A stretch of 64,000 nucleotides of DNA from Juglans regia (lineage: Eukaryota > Streptophyta > Magnoliopsida > Fagales > Juglandaceae): assembly GCF_001411555.2 (NCBI RefSeq), contig NC_049905.1, positions 10,011,053 through 10,075,052 of the forward strand, given 5' to 3'. Shown here one piece after another: positions 22,156 to 34,210 of this stretch (its first letter is position 1; each line of letters begins with the position of its first letter). Below the pieces are notes generated by a model that was given only the letters and a program-made list of their open reading frames with translations, did not search any database and had not been told where the DNA came from. Position numbers and translations under genes: made by a program.

Positions 22156-24610
22156 ACTATAAAAATTAAAAAAAAAAAAGGAATAGCGTGTGGCCTATCA
22201 CAGCTTAAACCAAAAGGAATGTTTTAATATCACTCATAATCTTAATCGGACAAAAAATATATGTTAGGAATACAGAATAGCGAAAAAGAAACGGATTCTG
22301 CTATTTGCTCGGATCTCAAGTGAACGATGTAATGCTAATCTGAAGTGGGAGAAGAGAGCGACGGAGTGAAAAGTTGGAGCCTGACCTTTATGCTATTGCA
22401 GATACTTACCAAATCCCGGAACGTATTTGTACACCACTAGGGAGTTGGAAACTCAAACACCGATCTCACGAGACGGAGACCAAGAGTGATGAGCAGTGCG
22501 GTTTTATGGTTTGAAGATCTGGAGATGGAAAAAGGAAGACAACCAAACAGGCAAGTCGGTTCCTGTTTTTTTTTTCAAATTTTATATGTTTTGTGTTTTG
22601 AAAAATTTTACTAATCATTCTCATACTATATATATATATATTTTTTCTCTTAATATTAAATATGCAATATATAAATCAAAAGTAGAAGAAATAAATTAAT
22701 TTAAGAAAAATAAAATAAAATAAATTTTAAAAAATAAAAATAAGTATATAGTGTGTGAGGATGATGAGTAGCAAAACTCATATTTTTTTTTTTGGTATGT
22801 TTTTAGGTATTTTTCAAATTTTAACTTTTTTTCTATTTTTAGTTTGTCCATTTAATAAATTTCCTCTTCTTGAATAATCTAGGCCATTAGTTTTTTTATT
22901 TACTTGATTTTTTTTATAACTTGTCATTTTCTTTGTTTTTTTTTCTTTTTATGTAGCATAGTGACTATATATCTTTTTAATTTTTTTTTTATGTAGCATG
23001 TTGACTATGCATTAAAAAAAAAAAAAACCCGATTGTTTATAGGTGTCATTTCGGGTTTAGATTTTTTGCATCGTTTCAGTCGTCGTGGTCAACGAGGAAG
23101 GAAAAAAGAAAGAAAATGGTGGTCTCTTTCATCCAGAGGCATCGCCGGAGAACAATCTCGAGAACATGGTGAGAACCTTCCATTGATTACATCTTTTAAC
23201 TGTTAGTTCTTTCATATTTAGATATAGAGATAAATTCAAATAGAAATTTATATCTTTTTATCGATAGATAGATAAATATATTAAAAAACGGATATTGATA
23301 TGCTTTCAAGATATATGAGCAATTCTAAATCTCTATTGTTATGATTTTTTCTATATCTAACCTGTAAACATAAGTCTTACTGTTGAACTACTTTAGTTTA
23401 TGAGTGTATTCTTTTATTGTTGTGTTGTTCTTTATTTTTCTTATAATATTTGATAGTTTGTTTGTTGTAGATTTTAGTATGCTAATTATAAATTTTTTGT
23501 TCTTTTTAAGCAATTTACTAATATGAATCAGCTCTTCCCTCCTCCCTCCTTCCATCCCTCTCACTATGACCATATCCATTTTAGTGTTATTTCCCTTAAG
23601 TTCTCTTCTCCATGGCCAAAAACGATCGATCTACAACCTTTTGTCCCTCAAAAGTCAGCCAAACTATGATTGGTCCAATCTGCCATCTATCTTACCATTT
23701 CCTAAAAGTCAGGAGCTGACATTTCCTCATACTTGTAGAAAATTAAGTTGAAAGACTGACTCACTACTGCCCGCAAACCACATCCACCCTTGAAATCATC
23801 TCATCACTTCTTCTAGCCACAGTACACTAGTTCCGTCTTAGATTTTATTTAAGAGTAATGCTACTCATCTGCCCCTTGGCACTGGGATAAGGTGCGGGAA
23901 AGGGTCAACTCCGTCCTGCGTATGCGGGTAGCATCTCTAAGAATAAGTTTTCAGCATCTTAGAACAGGAGAAAAACAAAGCAAATCTCTTCAGCAACCTA
24001 TCCAAAACAGTAAAGTGCAGCACCACCCAAATCGTGACGATTTGTAGACGTGGATTCATAGTGCACAAGTCAAATTGTATAAAAACCACCTTCTATGTGG
24101 TTCCCCTCTCAGTTAATCCAAGAAAATGTTAAAATGGTGAGGGTCTAATCCTTTGGTCCAATATTTATTTTTATTTGAGTAATACTTAGATATAATGTGT
24201 ATAAGTATTACACATTCCCTTTTTAAAAAAATGAAATTTATTATTAAAAAAATAATTTTTTTAAATAATATAAATTTATCAATATTTAAAAAAAAATGCA
24301 CGAGACATTCTGAAATTATAAATATTATTTTTATTTTTATTTTATTTGTGTTGTAGTAGCTGTAATGTTGCCTTTACGAAAATTAGAATAAAAAAACAAA
24401 TCCACTAGTGGGCCAAAACCTGTCCTTGCAATTAAAATTATTATGACGAGTGCATATCCTCTGCCGGAAGTATAATCATTCCTCGCGTTGCCAGACATTT
24501 CTTCTTCACCATCTTTATCTGCTTCTCCATCATCATCATCTTCATCCTTCATCTGCTTCTCCATCTGAAAAGTCTCTCTCTTTCATTCGAACAAAGATTA
24601 GAGAGGGACA
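22156..24610. other. Intergenic between divergent PPR and IVD genes
   Basis: The space should hold the promoters of the PPR gene (left) and the IVD gene (right), which point away from each other. A family III MITE lies at about 22600-22780. A duplicated phrase (TTTTTATGTAGCAT, TGACTATGCAT or TGACTATATAT) lies at 22951-23010. A short open stretch at 23116-23170 ends in a splice-donor-like GGTGAGA but matches nothing I recognise. A family II-like fragment lies at 24170-24330. No TATA box could be assigned with confidence. Confidence 0.45.
22600..22780. mobile_element. MITE family III copy (CTACTCATCATCCTCACAC ends)
   Basis: The right end GTGTGTGAGGATGATGAGTA followed by GCAAAA is intact. The left end is the decayed inverse TTTTACTAATCATTCTCATA. 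The interior is A-rich, with TAATTTAAGAAAAATAAAAT before the right end. Copies with better ends lie at 31513 and 33160. Confidence 0.55.
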
Positions 24611-24719
24611 ATGCAAAGGCTTTTCTCAAAGAGGTCTTTATGCGCTTCTGTTTTCCGAGGGAAGAGACAGTGCGCTTCCTTTTCTACGGCTCTACTCTTT
24701 GATGATACTCAGATACAGG

Positions 24720-24756
<37 letters not shown>

Positions 24757-27700
24757 ATATAGGTATGTAATATACGTACCAGCTCATGAAGGGATTGGAT
24801 TGGCGTTTTGGCTTGATTTTATTTTATGGGAAATAAGAGAAATGATTTGTGGATTTTGATTACTTTCATCTGACTTGGAAGCTTTTTAGCTATAGATTTT
24901 GTTTTTTTATGGAGCCCTTCTTCAGCAATCATATGTTTGTTGTTTGGTAAGTGAATCCCATCATGCCTATTGCAATTTGACATCATCCTATGCAATAAAT
25001 ATAGTTCAAAGAAAGTGTTGCTCAATTCGCGCAAGAAAACATCGCCCCTCATGCGTCAAAGATAGACCAAACGAATTATTTCCCAAAGGTATTTTGGATT
25101 CATGCTCTTTTCATGGTTTTAATTTCCCTTATTGTTTAAATATAATTGTATTTCTTGTTTTAGGAGGTTAACTTATGGAAACTCATGGGTGATTTCAACC
25201 TCCATGGAATCACAGCACCAGGTAGTGTTTTCATTATGTATAAGACTTTTAGGTTCGTTTGGATAGTGAGTTGAGATGAAAGTTGAAAGTTGAATAAAAT
25301 ATTGTTAGAATATTATTTTTTACCATTATTATTGTTTTGGAGATTTGAAAAAGTTGAATTGATTATTATATTTTGTATGTGAATTTGAAAAAATTGTACT
25401 GATGAGATGAGATGAGGTGGGATGATATGAAACACTTCTTATATCCAAACGGGAGTTCTGTTTTGATCTTCATTAATTCACTAAAATGAGAGAGTTAATT
25501 TCTGGAGTTTCTTTCTATATATTATAAATTGGTTCTGCAGTATATGGAATATGTGTTATAGTTTTGGCATTAATTTTTGGGATGGATTTGTTCGGATTTG
25601 TAGTTATCATTTGCCAACAACCGTCTCAAAGTTGGAATTTGGAATCAGGGAATGTGCGTGACATCCTTTTTTTGGCCGCAATCAGTGCTATGGGCTATGA
25701 ATTGATCTCTTGTGGACACTCTCACTACAAACATATGTAGGAGAATTGTCTTTGAGAACTCTGGGGTTTTTTATGTGCTTTTAATGCACAATTAACTCGC
25801 AGAGTATGATTTGGTTATCCGTGGAAAGAGTGTGTGTGAGTGGGCATACCTTCCAAATGGATAAGTAAATCAAATTCTGCCACTGCTCCCTCCATGACAT
25901 GAATTCGTTGGTGCAATTTTACAGTAAACTCATGTTTAGTACTGTCACTATTTCCAAATGACTTATCTTTATTAAGTTAACTGAAATTTGTGTTTATATC
26001 TCTGTCATTTAGAAACTTTCTTGAATATAGTCCAGGATAAGTACTAGTTCAGTATTTCAGCTCATTCTTTATTTTGACCATGTTGTACCAGACTTTTAGA
26101 ATCCAGTACTTAACTCTTGGTTCTCTTGTAGAGAAATATGGAGGACTTGGTCTTGGTTACTTGTATCACTGTATAGCAATGGAAGAAATAAGTCGTGCTT
26201 CTGGGTCTGTTGGCCTCTCTTATGGTGCCCATTCTAACCTGTGCATTAATCAGTTGGTAATCTAGAGACCGATATTCATTTTTTTTTAATAATCACTGGT
26301 GTCATTTAACTGTTCTCAATCCCGCTTTTTTCCTTCCTTTTGTAGGTGAGGAATGGAAACCCTGCTCAGAAGGAGAAATACTTGCCAAAGGTTCCATATT
26401 AATCAATTTTAAATTAGTTATTTCTATTAGAACTTTTATAACCATGCCTTATTATTTCTGATGACAAATATTGGCCGACTTCAATTTGATTTTGTTGTAC
26501 TAATGCTGCTTAGTGGATTATTTATATACTTGAAAAATCACTATGCTAAATATATAAATTGCCAAAATGCACATTATTTTCAACTTGAAATTATTTTATA
26601 ACCAAGATCTGTTCTGCTTGTGTTATTATTGTTGTTCTTATATGTTCAAATTATTCTATGCTTAATTGTTCAACTGGTTCATCAAGTAAAGCATCAGAAG
26701 ATCTTTGATATAGCAGTTTACAATGGATACCAAACTAAGCAAATTATGTTCACTCAAGTAATTATGACATATATGAGGCTACGAAATGGAATTGCAAGCA
26801 TGGCTTTTAGACTCATCTAGAGGCAATAATTAAGGTTTTTATTATATCCTTTGATGCAAGACCAGCCTTTAGAAATGGGTTATTATGTATAATGTACATA
26901 AGTTTGGAAGGCAGTAGGGTTGAGGGGAGGGAGATGGGTGTTGCCCATGGTGCTATTTCTGGATTCTGTAGGTAGTTTATTGAACAAGGAGATATTAAGA
27001 ACCCAACCAGGCTATAATAAGAACCAGAGGAGAAGAGAAGGTAGACCACTCCCCCACGAAATCTCATTGAAGTGCAAGCTTTTGATGAGTCCAAAAGAGA
27101 GAAATTTGAATATGAGAATGCGATAAAGGAATTGAACTCCACTGATTTATCAATGTCAAAAGTATATTTATGCGATAAACTTTATATGCCTGTTGTATAA
27201 TCCTTAATATGGTCATATTTTTCACTAATTTTGGTAATCTGAGTGCTCCTTATTAATTGAATTGAATTTTTCTCTCACTTCTAATGCATGACACCACTTG
27301 GCCTCTCACATACTCAATTTTTGTTGTCAAATCAATTCTCTCTGGTGTGATAGACTTCTTTGTGGCTAACCAAGTGAATCTCTTATTGCGAAGCTTATCA
27401 GTGGGGAGCATGTAGGAGCTCTTGCAATGAGTGAGCCCAATGGTAACTTATAGCAACTACTCTGCTTTGGTCTTATATTATAGATGTTGTTGAAGGCTAC
27501 CTAGCTTTTCTTAATGTAGGGTGGCTGATTTGTCTCTGTTGTTTTCAGCTGGATCTGATGTTGTTAGTATGAAATGCAAGGCTGATCGTGTAGATGGGGG
27601 CTATATTATAAGCGGGAACAAGATGTGGTGCACCAATGGCCCAGTTGCCCAGACATTGGTATTTTGTAGGAATTGCTTTCCTCTTGTTTTCATGTTTCTT

Positions 27701-30700
27701 ATCATCATAAATTAGCTCATTGTATACTGCATGTAGAATGGATAAAGCAATCATTATATGTTGGCAAAATAGGTGTCAGTTTCCTCTGTATAAGATATAT
27801 GTCAGCCAACATATGGTGTGCAATTTACCTATAAAAGAACATATGGCGTATACTTGAAATTTACACTCTGATTTTCTTTCTCATTAATATGGAGAGGGTT
27901 TCAGAACTTTTATAGTTCTCAGTGGAGAGAATAGGCTAACATGTTTCAATACATAAATAACTAGTTTCATGATAATCTCACAAAATAGCCATTACTTTCT
28001 ATGGCAGTGTTAAACTCTTTACTGTCTCTAGTGTCTCAAATATTACTGGAAAGAAACTAATCTCAATACTAAAACATATAAACCATGGAGCAGGAGGTTG
28101 CTTCTATTTGAATCTGAAACACCAATGTCAGCTCTGTTCATACGTTAGGCCCATCATCTTGTGAGGTTATGTTTCAGTGGTCAGAGATTGTGTTATTTTA
28201 TAAAGTGGCTTCTTTAGCTTACAATATATTGTTATTATTTTTGTAAGGAATGCGAGCTTAGCTTATTTTTTTTTCTTCAGTTCCAGTTGACAAGATACTA
28301 TCCTTACACTCATCTATGCCATTTAATTGACAGTAGGGAGAAAGAGCCAATTCTTTCTTCGAGAATGACTGAGGTTGAAAAAAGATACTTTTAATCCACT
28401 GGACAGCTATAGGCACCCTTTAAAGTTAGAAAATAAGGAAAAAATAAAAAATTTCTGAATAATTAGTTGTTTGCTTCTGAGCTATATTCTTCTGCATGTA
28501 AATAGATTATCTATCAGCATATGTGCTTAGATAGTCATGCATGTAGACAATCGTACATCATCTAAGTTCTAATTGCAATTTTTCTTAATCCTATTAATTA
28601 ATTTAAGGGAAAAGAAAAAAAACACGTGGATAAAGAGAATTTAATAGCTTATACAACTATCAATTTTGCTTTCTTGGTTGCACTACGTTTCTTATATAAA
28701 TTTATTATAACTGGTTTTGAATATTGGGCCAGGTTGTTTATGCAAAAACAAACATCACAGCTGGCTCAAAAGGAATCACAGCATTCATCATTGAGAAGGG
28801 AATGCCTGGGTAGTTGCACAAAAGCTGATTCACTGGTTCTCTTTTCAAATGTGCTAGTCCAACATTTTATTGAATGTCATTGTGAAACGTACTCTAGTAA
28901 TTATCTCATTATAGTCTGTAGCCAGTCCAAGAGTGGGTTTTGGTAATGGTGACTAATAGATGGCATATACACTATTTTCAATTAGCATTAATATACATTG
29001 TGGTTTTGATGGTGCTCGAATTGTTGGACCAGCAGTCACATGATCAATGCTATTTAAGAAATGATTGTGACTGCCACAACAGCTGTAGAAAGTATATTTT
29101 AGAATAGGTGTAAATCATCAATTGTCCTAAAAAATTAAGCTAGTGGAAAGAGGTAAATTTTGATTATTTAAATTATATTTTAACACTTCCTCTCCTGTGT
29201 GGGCCAGACTCTCCCTTCATAATTGGGCCCAACACATGGAGTATTTAGGCCTTGCTTGGATAATGAGTTGATCTCAACTCATCTCATCTAATCATTACAA
29301 CTTTCCCAAACTTTCAACTCTCATCTCAACTCAACTTACTATCCAAACCTCCTCTTAATTGGATGGGTGGTGAAGTGTAGAGTTGAGGTTCGAATTCAAG
29401 ATTTATGCTCTGATACTATGTTAAATCACCACTTGTGCCAATAGTTTAAGATGATGGGAAGAACTACATTTAATTATTTAAATTGTATTCCAACAGTAGG
29501 TAAATGAATAGATACTACAACAGGGTGGTATTATTCCTTTCATTTATAACCAAATGATTCTAAATTTTATTTTTCACTGAAAATCACTTGAAATGATTTG
29601 AAACCAAAATTAGGCAGGCTATTTAACCATAGGAGTTTGAAACAACAAATCTTGCATCCTTGATTTTATTTATTTTAAAGCAAATGCTATTTTATTAAAT
29701 GCAGATTCAGTACTGCCCAGAAACTAGACAAACTTGGGATGCGAGGAAGTGACACGTATGTCTGCATTGCTTTTAAGTGAATTTCTCTATGTAGAATCCC
29801 AATTCCTGCTCCTCTTTTTCATTATTCTACTAATACTGGCAATGTTCTGAGCAGATGCGAACTTGTCTTTGAGAATTGCTTTGTTCCAGAAGAAAATGTT
29901 CTTGGGCAGGAAGGAAAAGGTCTTGCATTTCCTGACTCATACTTTTGCTATTGGAAAGGAATCACTTTAATGATACTGGGTCTCTAATGCCAGCGATGGC
30001 ATGTTGCATGCTTAAATTTGACTACTCTTGTAATTTTGGTTGTGTTGATTGTTTTAAGCAAACATAGTTGCCGCTGGTCTAAACATTGTTATTGTGATAA
30101 TGCAACTGAAATGTTTCCGATTCTCATTCTAGCAAGTAATGAAGACATGCTCGTATCTTTCAATTTTAGTCTTTGCCCTAACGTGATATTCTAATGGATG
30201 TTTGCGTTTGATTTCAGGAGTCTATGTCATGATGTCAGGGCTAGATTTGGAGCGGCTTGTCTTGGCAGCTGGGCCTCTTGGTATCATGCAGGCATGCCTT
30301 GATGTTGTTCTTCCTTATGTTCGACAGAGAGAGCAGTTTGGTCGTCCAATAGGAGAATTTCAGTTTATACAGGTTCATGATTATTATATGAACAAGTGTT
30401 CATTCAGATGTTGTGTAGTCGATTTCTGTTCATGTATCTAGTTCTTTCTTATGCTGATTATGACCCGAAATTACAGGGTAAGCTTGCAGACATGTATACT
30501 TCTTTACAGTCCTCAAGGTATGGGATTCTGATTTCATGACAGTGCTTTTGAGTCATCAATTTTCACATGGCAGTGGTTAACTATATCTTTTTTTGCCCCA
30601 GGTCCTACGTGTATTCTGTTGCAAGGGACTGTGACAATGGAAAAGTTAACCCTAAGGTGCTATTTGACACTTATTTTTCTTTCATTTTTATTTGTTACCT

Positions 30701-32645
30701 TTATTCTTTATTTTGGTCCAAGTATATATTCTCTAGGTTTAGGGTCTCTAATCAATATTTTCCGTCTTACATTCATCTTCTAAACATATTTCTACAATAA
30801 AATAATTTTGCCAGTTATGGTGGAGCTTCTGACGTCCATTCCAACCATAAAAGCTCTTAACTATGTCTCACTTGTAGTCTTGTACAATCGATTTTTTTTT
30901 TTCAGTTTGTCTATTAGGTAGCAGTAGCACCACTGTTATCCATGGCAGAGCAAGTAAAGAAGACTGACCTGTTTTGACTGCAAATACTGGCTAATCAATT
31001 CCTATGTTGTATGGTCGTTAAAGTGTTTTAAGTGATATAAATTATTGGGCTATTTCTAATTGCTAACTCTTTTAGGATAATCTATTCTCCAAGATTATAT
31101 ATGTGCCTTCTCTCTTTAGGGTCAAACCTTGTTTTGGTAATCGTTTTTTTTTTTTTTTGTGTACATTCAAAACCCTCATTTATTTCAAGGTTTATAAACT
31201 GACATTTACGATTGAATATTTATTATAATTGCCATCATAATAGCAGCCATAAAGCACATGGAAATTTCTAGGTGAACTGAAGATCCAATTTTATCATTAT
31301 ACATCTCCATGTAGGCAATCATAATCTATACATTGCTTGCGGTGCATATTTTTAGCTATTGATTTTCATTCATGTGTTTATTGTAATTTTTGACCAAGTC
31401 TGAATAAATGCTGCAAGGTTGATTCATGATTTCTGGTTAATTCCATTTTCATTTTAGCTCAAGAAATTTGGGTTAATGGCTTCTTTCTTATTCTTTGTAC
31501 CAAATTTCTTATGAAAAATTCTACTCATCATCCTCACACCATAAACCACACAATTTTTTAATTTTTAATTTTTTTCCCTTACCAAATGTGTGGTGTATGG
31601 ATGAGAGTGGAAGAATTCAATTAGTTTAGGAAGAATAAAACGAAAAACTTTTTTTAAAAAAAATAAAAATAAGTGGTGTGTGGTGTGTGGGGATGATGAG
31701 TAGCAAAACTCATTTCTTATTTATATAAATGTGGCTTTTCTATTTTTCTATTGATTCTATGAATGATTTTTTAACAAATGCAATGCTTTCTGGTTTCAGC
31801 TATTTCTTTACTTGTTTATTCTTGTGACTATTAGAGTGTCCAATAATGGAAGAGAGAAATTATGAGGTTCTCGTATAGTACCATAGGATGCTTAAACTGA
31901 AACATAAGCCAACTTACTTGGAACACAAATTTTCAGGATTGTGCTGGAGTTATACTTTGTGCAGCCGAAAGAGCCACCCAAGTGGCTTTGCAGGTGAAAG
32001 TTCCTGCAGCACTTATTTGTGTTCATTTCATGTTTTGCTTATATATTGTTTGAAATATATCATTTGATGCAACCTTATTACTTGCGATTTTTCTTCCCCC
32101 GTCCCCTAAAGAAAAAAGCCCATGCTAGCATAACAAATAATCTGTAGTTCCCTTTTCCTAGTTTGGTGGATACCTTCTTTTTGTTGTATACTTCCTGTAA
32201 ACTGGGTTAACACCTTTCTCTTATCTTAATAACATTTTAACCGACTTGTAAAAAGAAAATTCCAATGGTTTTTTCACTGAGAAATAAGGACAGCCAATCC
32301 AACAGAGTCCCTCCTTATGTTGACCCGGGACCAATAGCACTATAGCAACCATTGAGTTCATTCTTTCTTCTTTTTTTCCCCTCTTGGCAAGAGTGGAGTT
32401 CATTCACTGAATAATATGCTACACCCGTACAAGTATATTTCCCACTTCCCACAAAATGGTTTGTCCACTGTTTCACTCGGATAAGTTCAATATTGCAGGC
32501 TATACAGTGTCTGGGTGGTAATGGATATGTGAACGAGTATGCAACTGGTCGGCTGCTTCGAGATGCCAAACTATATGAAATCGGAGCTGGCACTAGTGAA
32601 ATTAGAAGAATGATTATAGGTCGTGAACTCTTCAAGGAGCAGTAG
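24611..32645 (+). CDS. IVD: Isovaleryl-CoA dehydrogenase, mitochondrial
   Basis: Fifteen exons join in frame to 408 aa: 24611-24718, 25005-25088, 25164-25221, 26132-26256, 26346-26390, 27394-27442, 27549-27658, 28733-28809, 29705-29755, 29855-29919, 30218-30372, 30477-30517, 30602-30656, 31937-31993 and 32499-32645. All introns are GT-AG. The N-terminus ([20 protein letters not shown]) is a mitochondrial presequence. Acyl-CoA dehydrogenase signatures follow: [60 protein letters not shown], and [20 protein letters not shown] at the end. The catalytic Glu of IVD lies in the helix [11 protein letters not shown], here Glu about 269. It is an FAD enzyme that oxidises isovaleryl-CoA to 3-methylcrotonyl-CoA in leucine breakdown, passing electrons to ETF; plant IVD feeds respiration during carbon starvation. 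The length equals Arabidopsis IVD (about 409 aa). It appears intact. Confidence 0.95.
24722..24753. repeat. (TC)n microsatellite beside the IVD exon 1 donor
   Basis: A run of about 16 TC or CT units starts 3 bp after the GT of intron 1 (CAG|GTATCTCTCT). Length changes here would sit right against the splice donor. Confidence 0.85.
25254..25452. mobile_element. MITE family I copy, near-complete (IVD intron 3)
   Basis: The left end is GTTTGGATAGTGAGTTGAGA and the right end CTTATATCCAAACG. The body is the family standard (AATAAAATATTGTTAGAATA, GGAGATTTGAAAAAGTTGAA, TTGATTATTATATTTTGTAT, AAATTGTACTGATGAGATGA). At about 200 bp it is a good reference copy. Confidence 0.7.
29109..29495 (-). mobile_element. 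TRIM retroelement in IVD intron 8 with nested MITE
   Basis: Two direct repeats of exactly 77 bp (29109-29185 and 29419-29495) start TGTAAATCA or TGTTAAATCA and end TTAACA or CCAACA on the plus strand. Read on the minus strand, the right-hand LTR runs from TGTTGGAATAC to GATTTAACA and is followed at once by TAGTATCAGAGC, one base off the initiator tRNA-Met PBS. A purine tract AGGAGAGGAAG lies directly before the other LTR. The flanks ATAGG (29104-29108) and GTAGG (29496-29500) make a 5-bp target duplication with one mismatch. There is no ORF. A 90-bp family I MITE is inserted in the interior at 29257-29346. Confidence 0.85.
29257..29346. mobile_element. Short MITE family I derivative inside the TRIM
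   Basis: Only about 90 bp long, from CTTGGATAATGAGTTGATCT to CAACTTACTATCCAAACC, with inverted ends and little between them. It is an internal-deletion form of family I. Confidence 0.65.
31513..31716. mobile_element. MITE family III copy (IVD intron 13)
   Basis: The ends TTCTACTCATCATCCTCACA and TGTGTGGGGATGATGAGTAG followed by CAAAA are inverted copies. The interior shares AATGTGTGGTGTATGGATGA and AATTAGTTTAGGAAGAATAA with the copy at 33160. Confidence 0.7.
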
Positions 32646-34210
32646 GAGAGAAGCTGTGAACTTTTGCAGTTGCTGGACTAAAGCATACCCTAGTGGTCTG
32701 TTCCTCATCCAGGACAATCATTTACGCAGCCCCTGCTGTTCATGTTTCTTTACAGTGAAGCGTGAAAGTTTGCTTCAACCAAAGAAAAAAGTTCTCATTA
32801 AGGTGCATATGCGCTTATCGATTCATTACATGGATGTGAATGTTTTCACACAACATTTATAGGACACTATAAAGGTGAATCTGTAGAATTCTCAAAGCCT
32901 AATGTTTTTACAAAAAATTTATGCTGGGGCCTCATATTCCTATGAATTCTGTAAATGTCAATTTCTCAAAGGATATTTAATGAAATTCTCGTCGGGTTAC
33001 AATGACTCATCATCTTAATTGATCTATGTTTTTGCTTTAGAGCCGGATTCTTAGTTCTAAAATCGGATGAGGATTATGCCTCAAATGCTTTTCCTCATGT
33101 ACTTTCTTCCATGGTAAATATTGTGGTAGACGGTCTCAGCCCACTTCGTTCCATTATTCTACTCATCATTCTCACGCTATACACTACACATAATTTTTTA
33201 ATTGTTAATTTTTTTTTTATCTTATCAAATGTGTAGTGTATGGATGACGAGTAGACGAATTTAATTAGTTTAAGAAGAATAAAAAAAAAATAAAAAAATA
33301 AAAAAAAGTGTGGTATGCAGTGTGAGGATGACGAGTAACAAAGGAGAAAGTCCACCTCCTTCAACAAGTGGATTATCCCAAACCTGCTTCTGCCAACCGA
33401 TCTTCATCTTCCTATGTTGCTAACAGCACTTCGGTCTTTTGTCGGAATTGGCTGGAACTTAAAAGATTACTTTACACTGCAAATCCAACTTGTTGGATTC
33501 TCATCATCTATTCAATGGGGGAAAATCCAATTTTGTGATTTTCAGTTGAATGCTCAATTAATTTGGATAATTCTAGTATGCTGATGGTTTCTTTCTACTC
33601 TCTCAGTACTCATACTCAAATCAGGAATGGCCTTTGTCTAATTGTGCTGCTAAAGCATGGAACATGGGACTTGGGAGACATGTATACAATATCATCATTC
33701 TCCTGTCCTCTGCTCATCCATCTATGATTCTGCTAGCTCGATCTAATACCACTTTGTTATGTACTTGTGAGATCTAAGCTAGTAACAGGTCTTTATACAC
33801 CAAACAAGTGATTGACCTAAGATTAAAGAGTTACGCCAGTTACAAGCTGATGTGTAAGCGCGGTATTTACTGCGAGAACTATACTATTTATAAAATATCC
33901 AAATAAAGTTTGCAAATAGAGTTTTGAAAGTTGAAACTCATACATTTGTTCAGAGTCAAAGGGCCGACGATAAAAGTCCACAGATTCACTTGTTGTCTTC
34001 TGTTCATTATTCATGCATAAAATGCGCATTACAGTTTGTGAAAATTAACAACTCATCCCAACAGCAAGTATGCGGACTGAATCTCTATTTCTGATGCAAA
34101 ATAAATTCCCATGCTATGTTGCCTCCAACACCTGACTTTAAATACATAATTAGCTCCTCACAAGCACATTACAAGAGACCCAATTGTACTAAACTTAGAG
34201 ACCCTTTATA
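32646..34210. other. IVD 3' flank, no gene
   Basis: This is the probable IVD 3' UTR plus AT-rich spacer with one family III MITE (33160-33345). The ORFs in this stretch are short and have no recognisable domain. Confidence 0.4.
33160..33345. mobile_element. MITE family III copy
   Basis: The left end is TTCTACTCATCATTCTCACG and the right end CAGTGTGAGGATGACGAGTA followed by ACAAA. The middle contains ATGTGTAGTGTATGGATGAC and TTAGTTTAAGAAGAATAAA, as in the copy at 31513. Confidence 0.7.
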
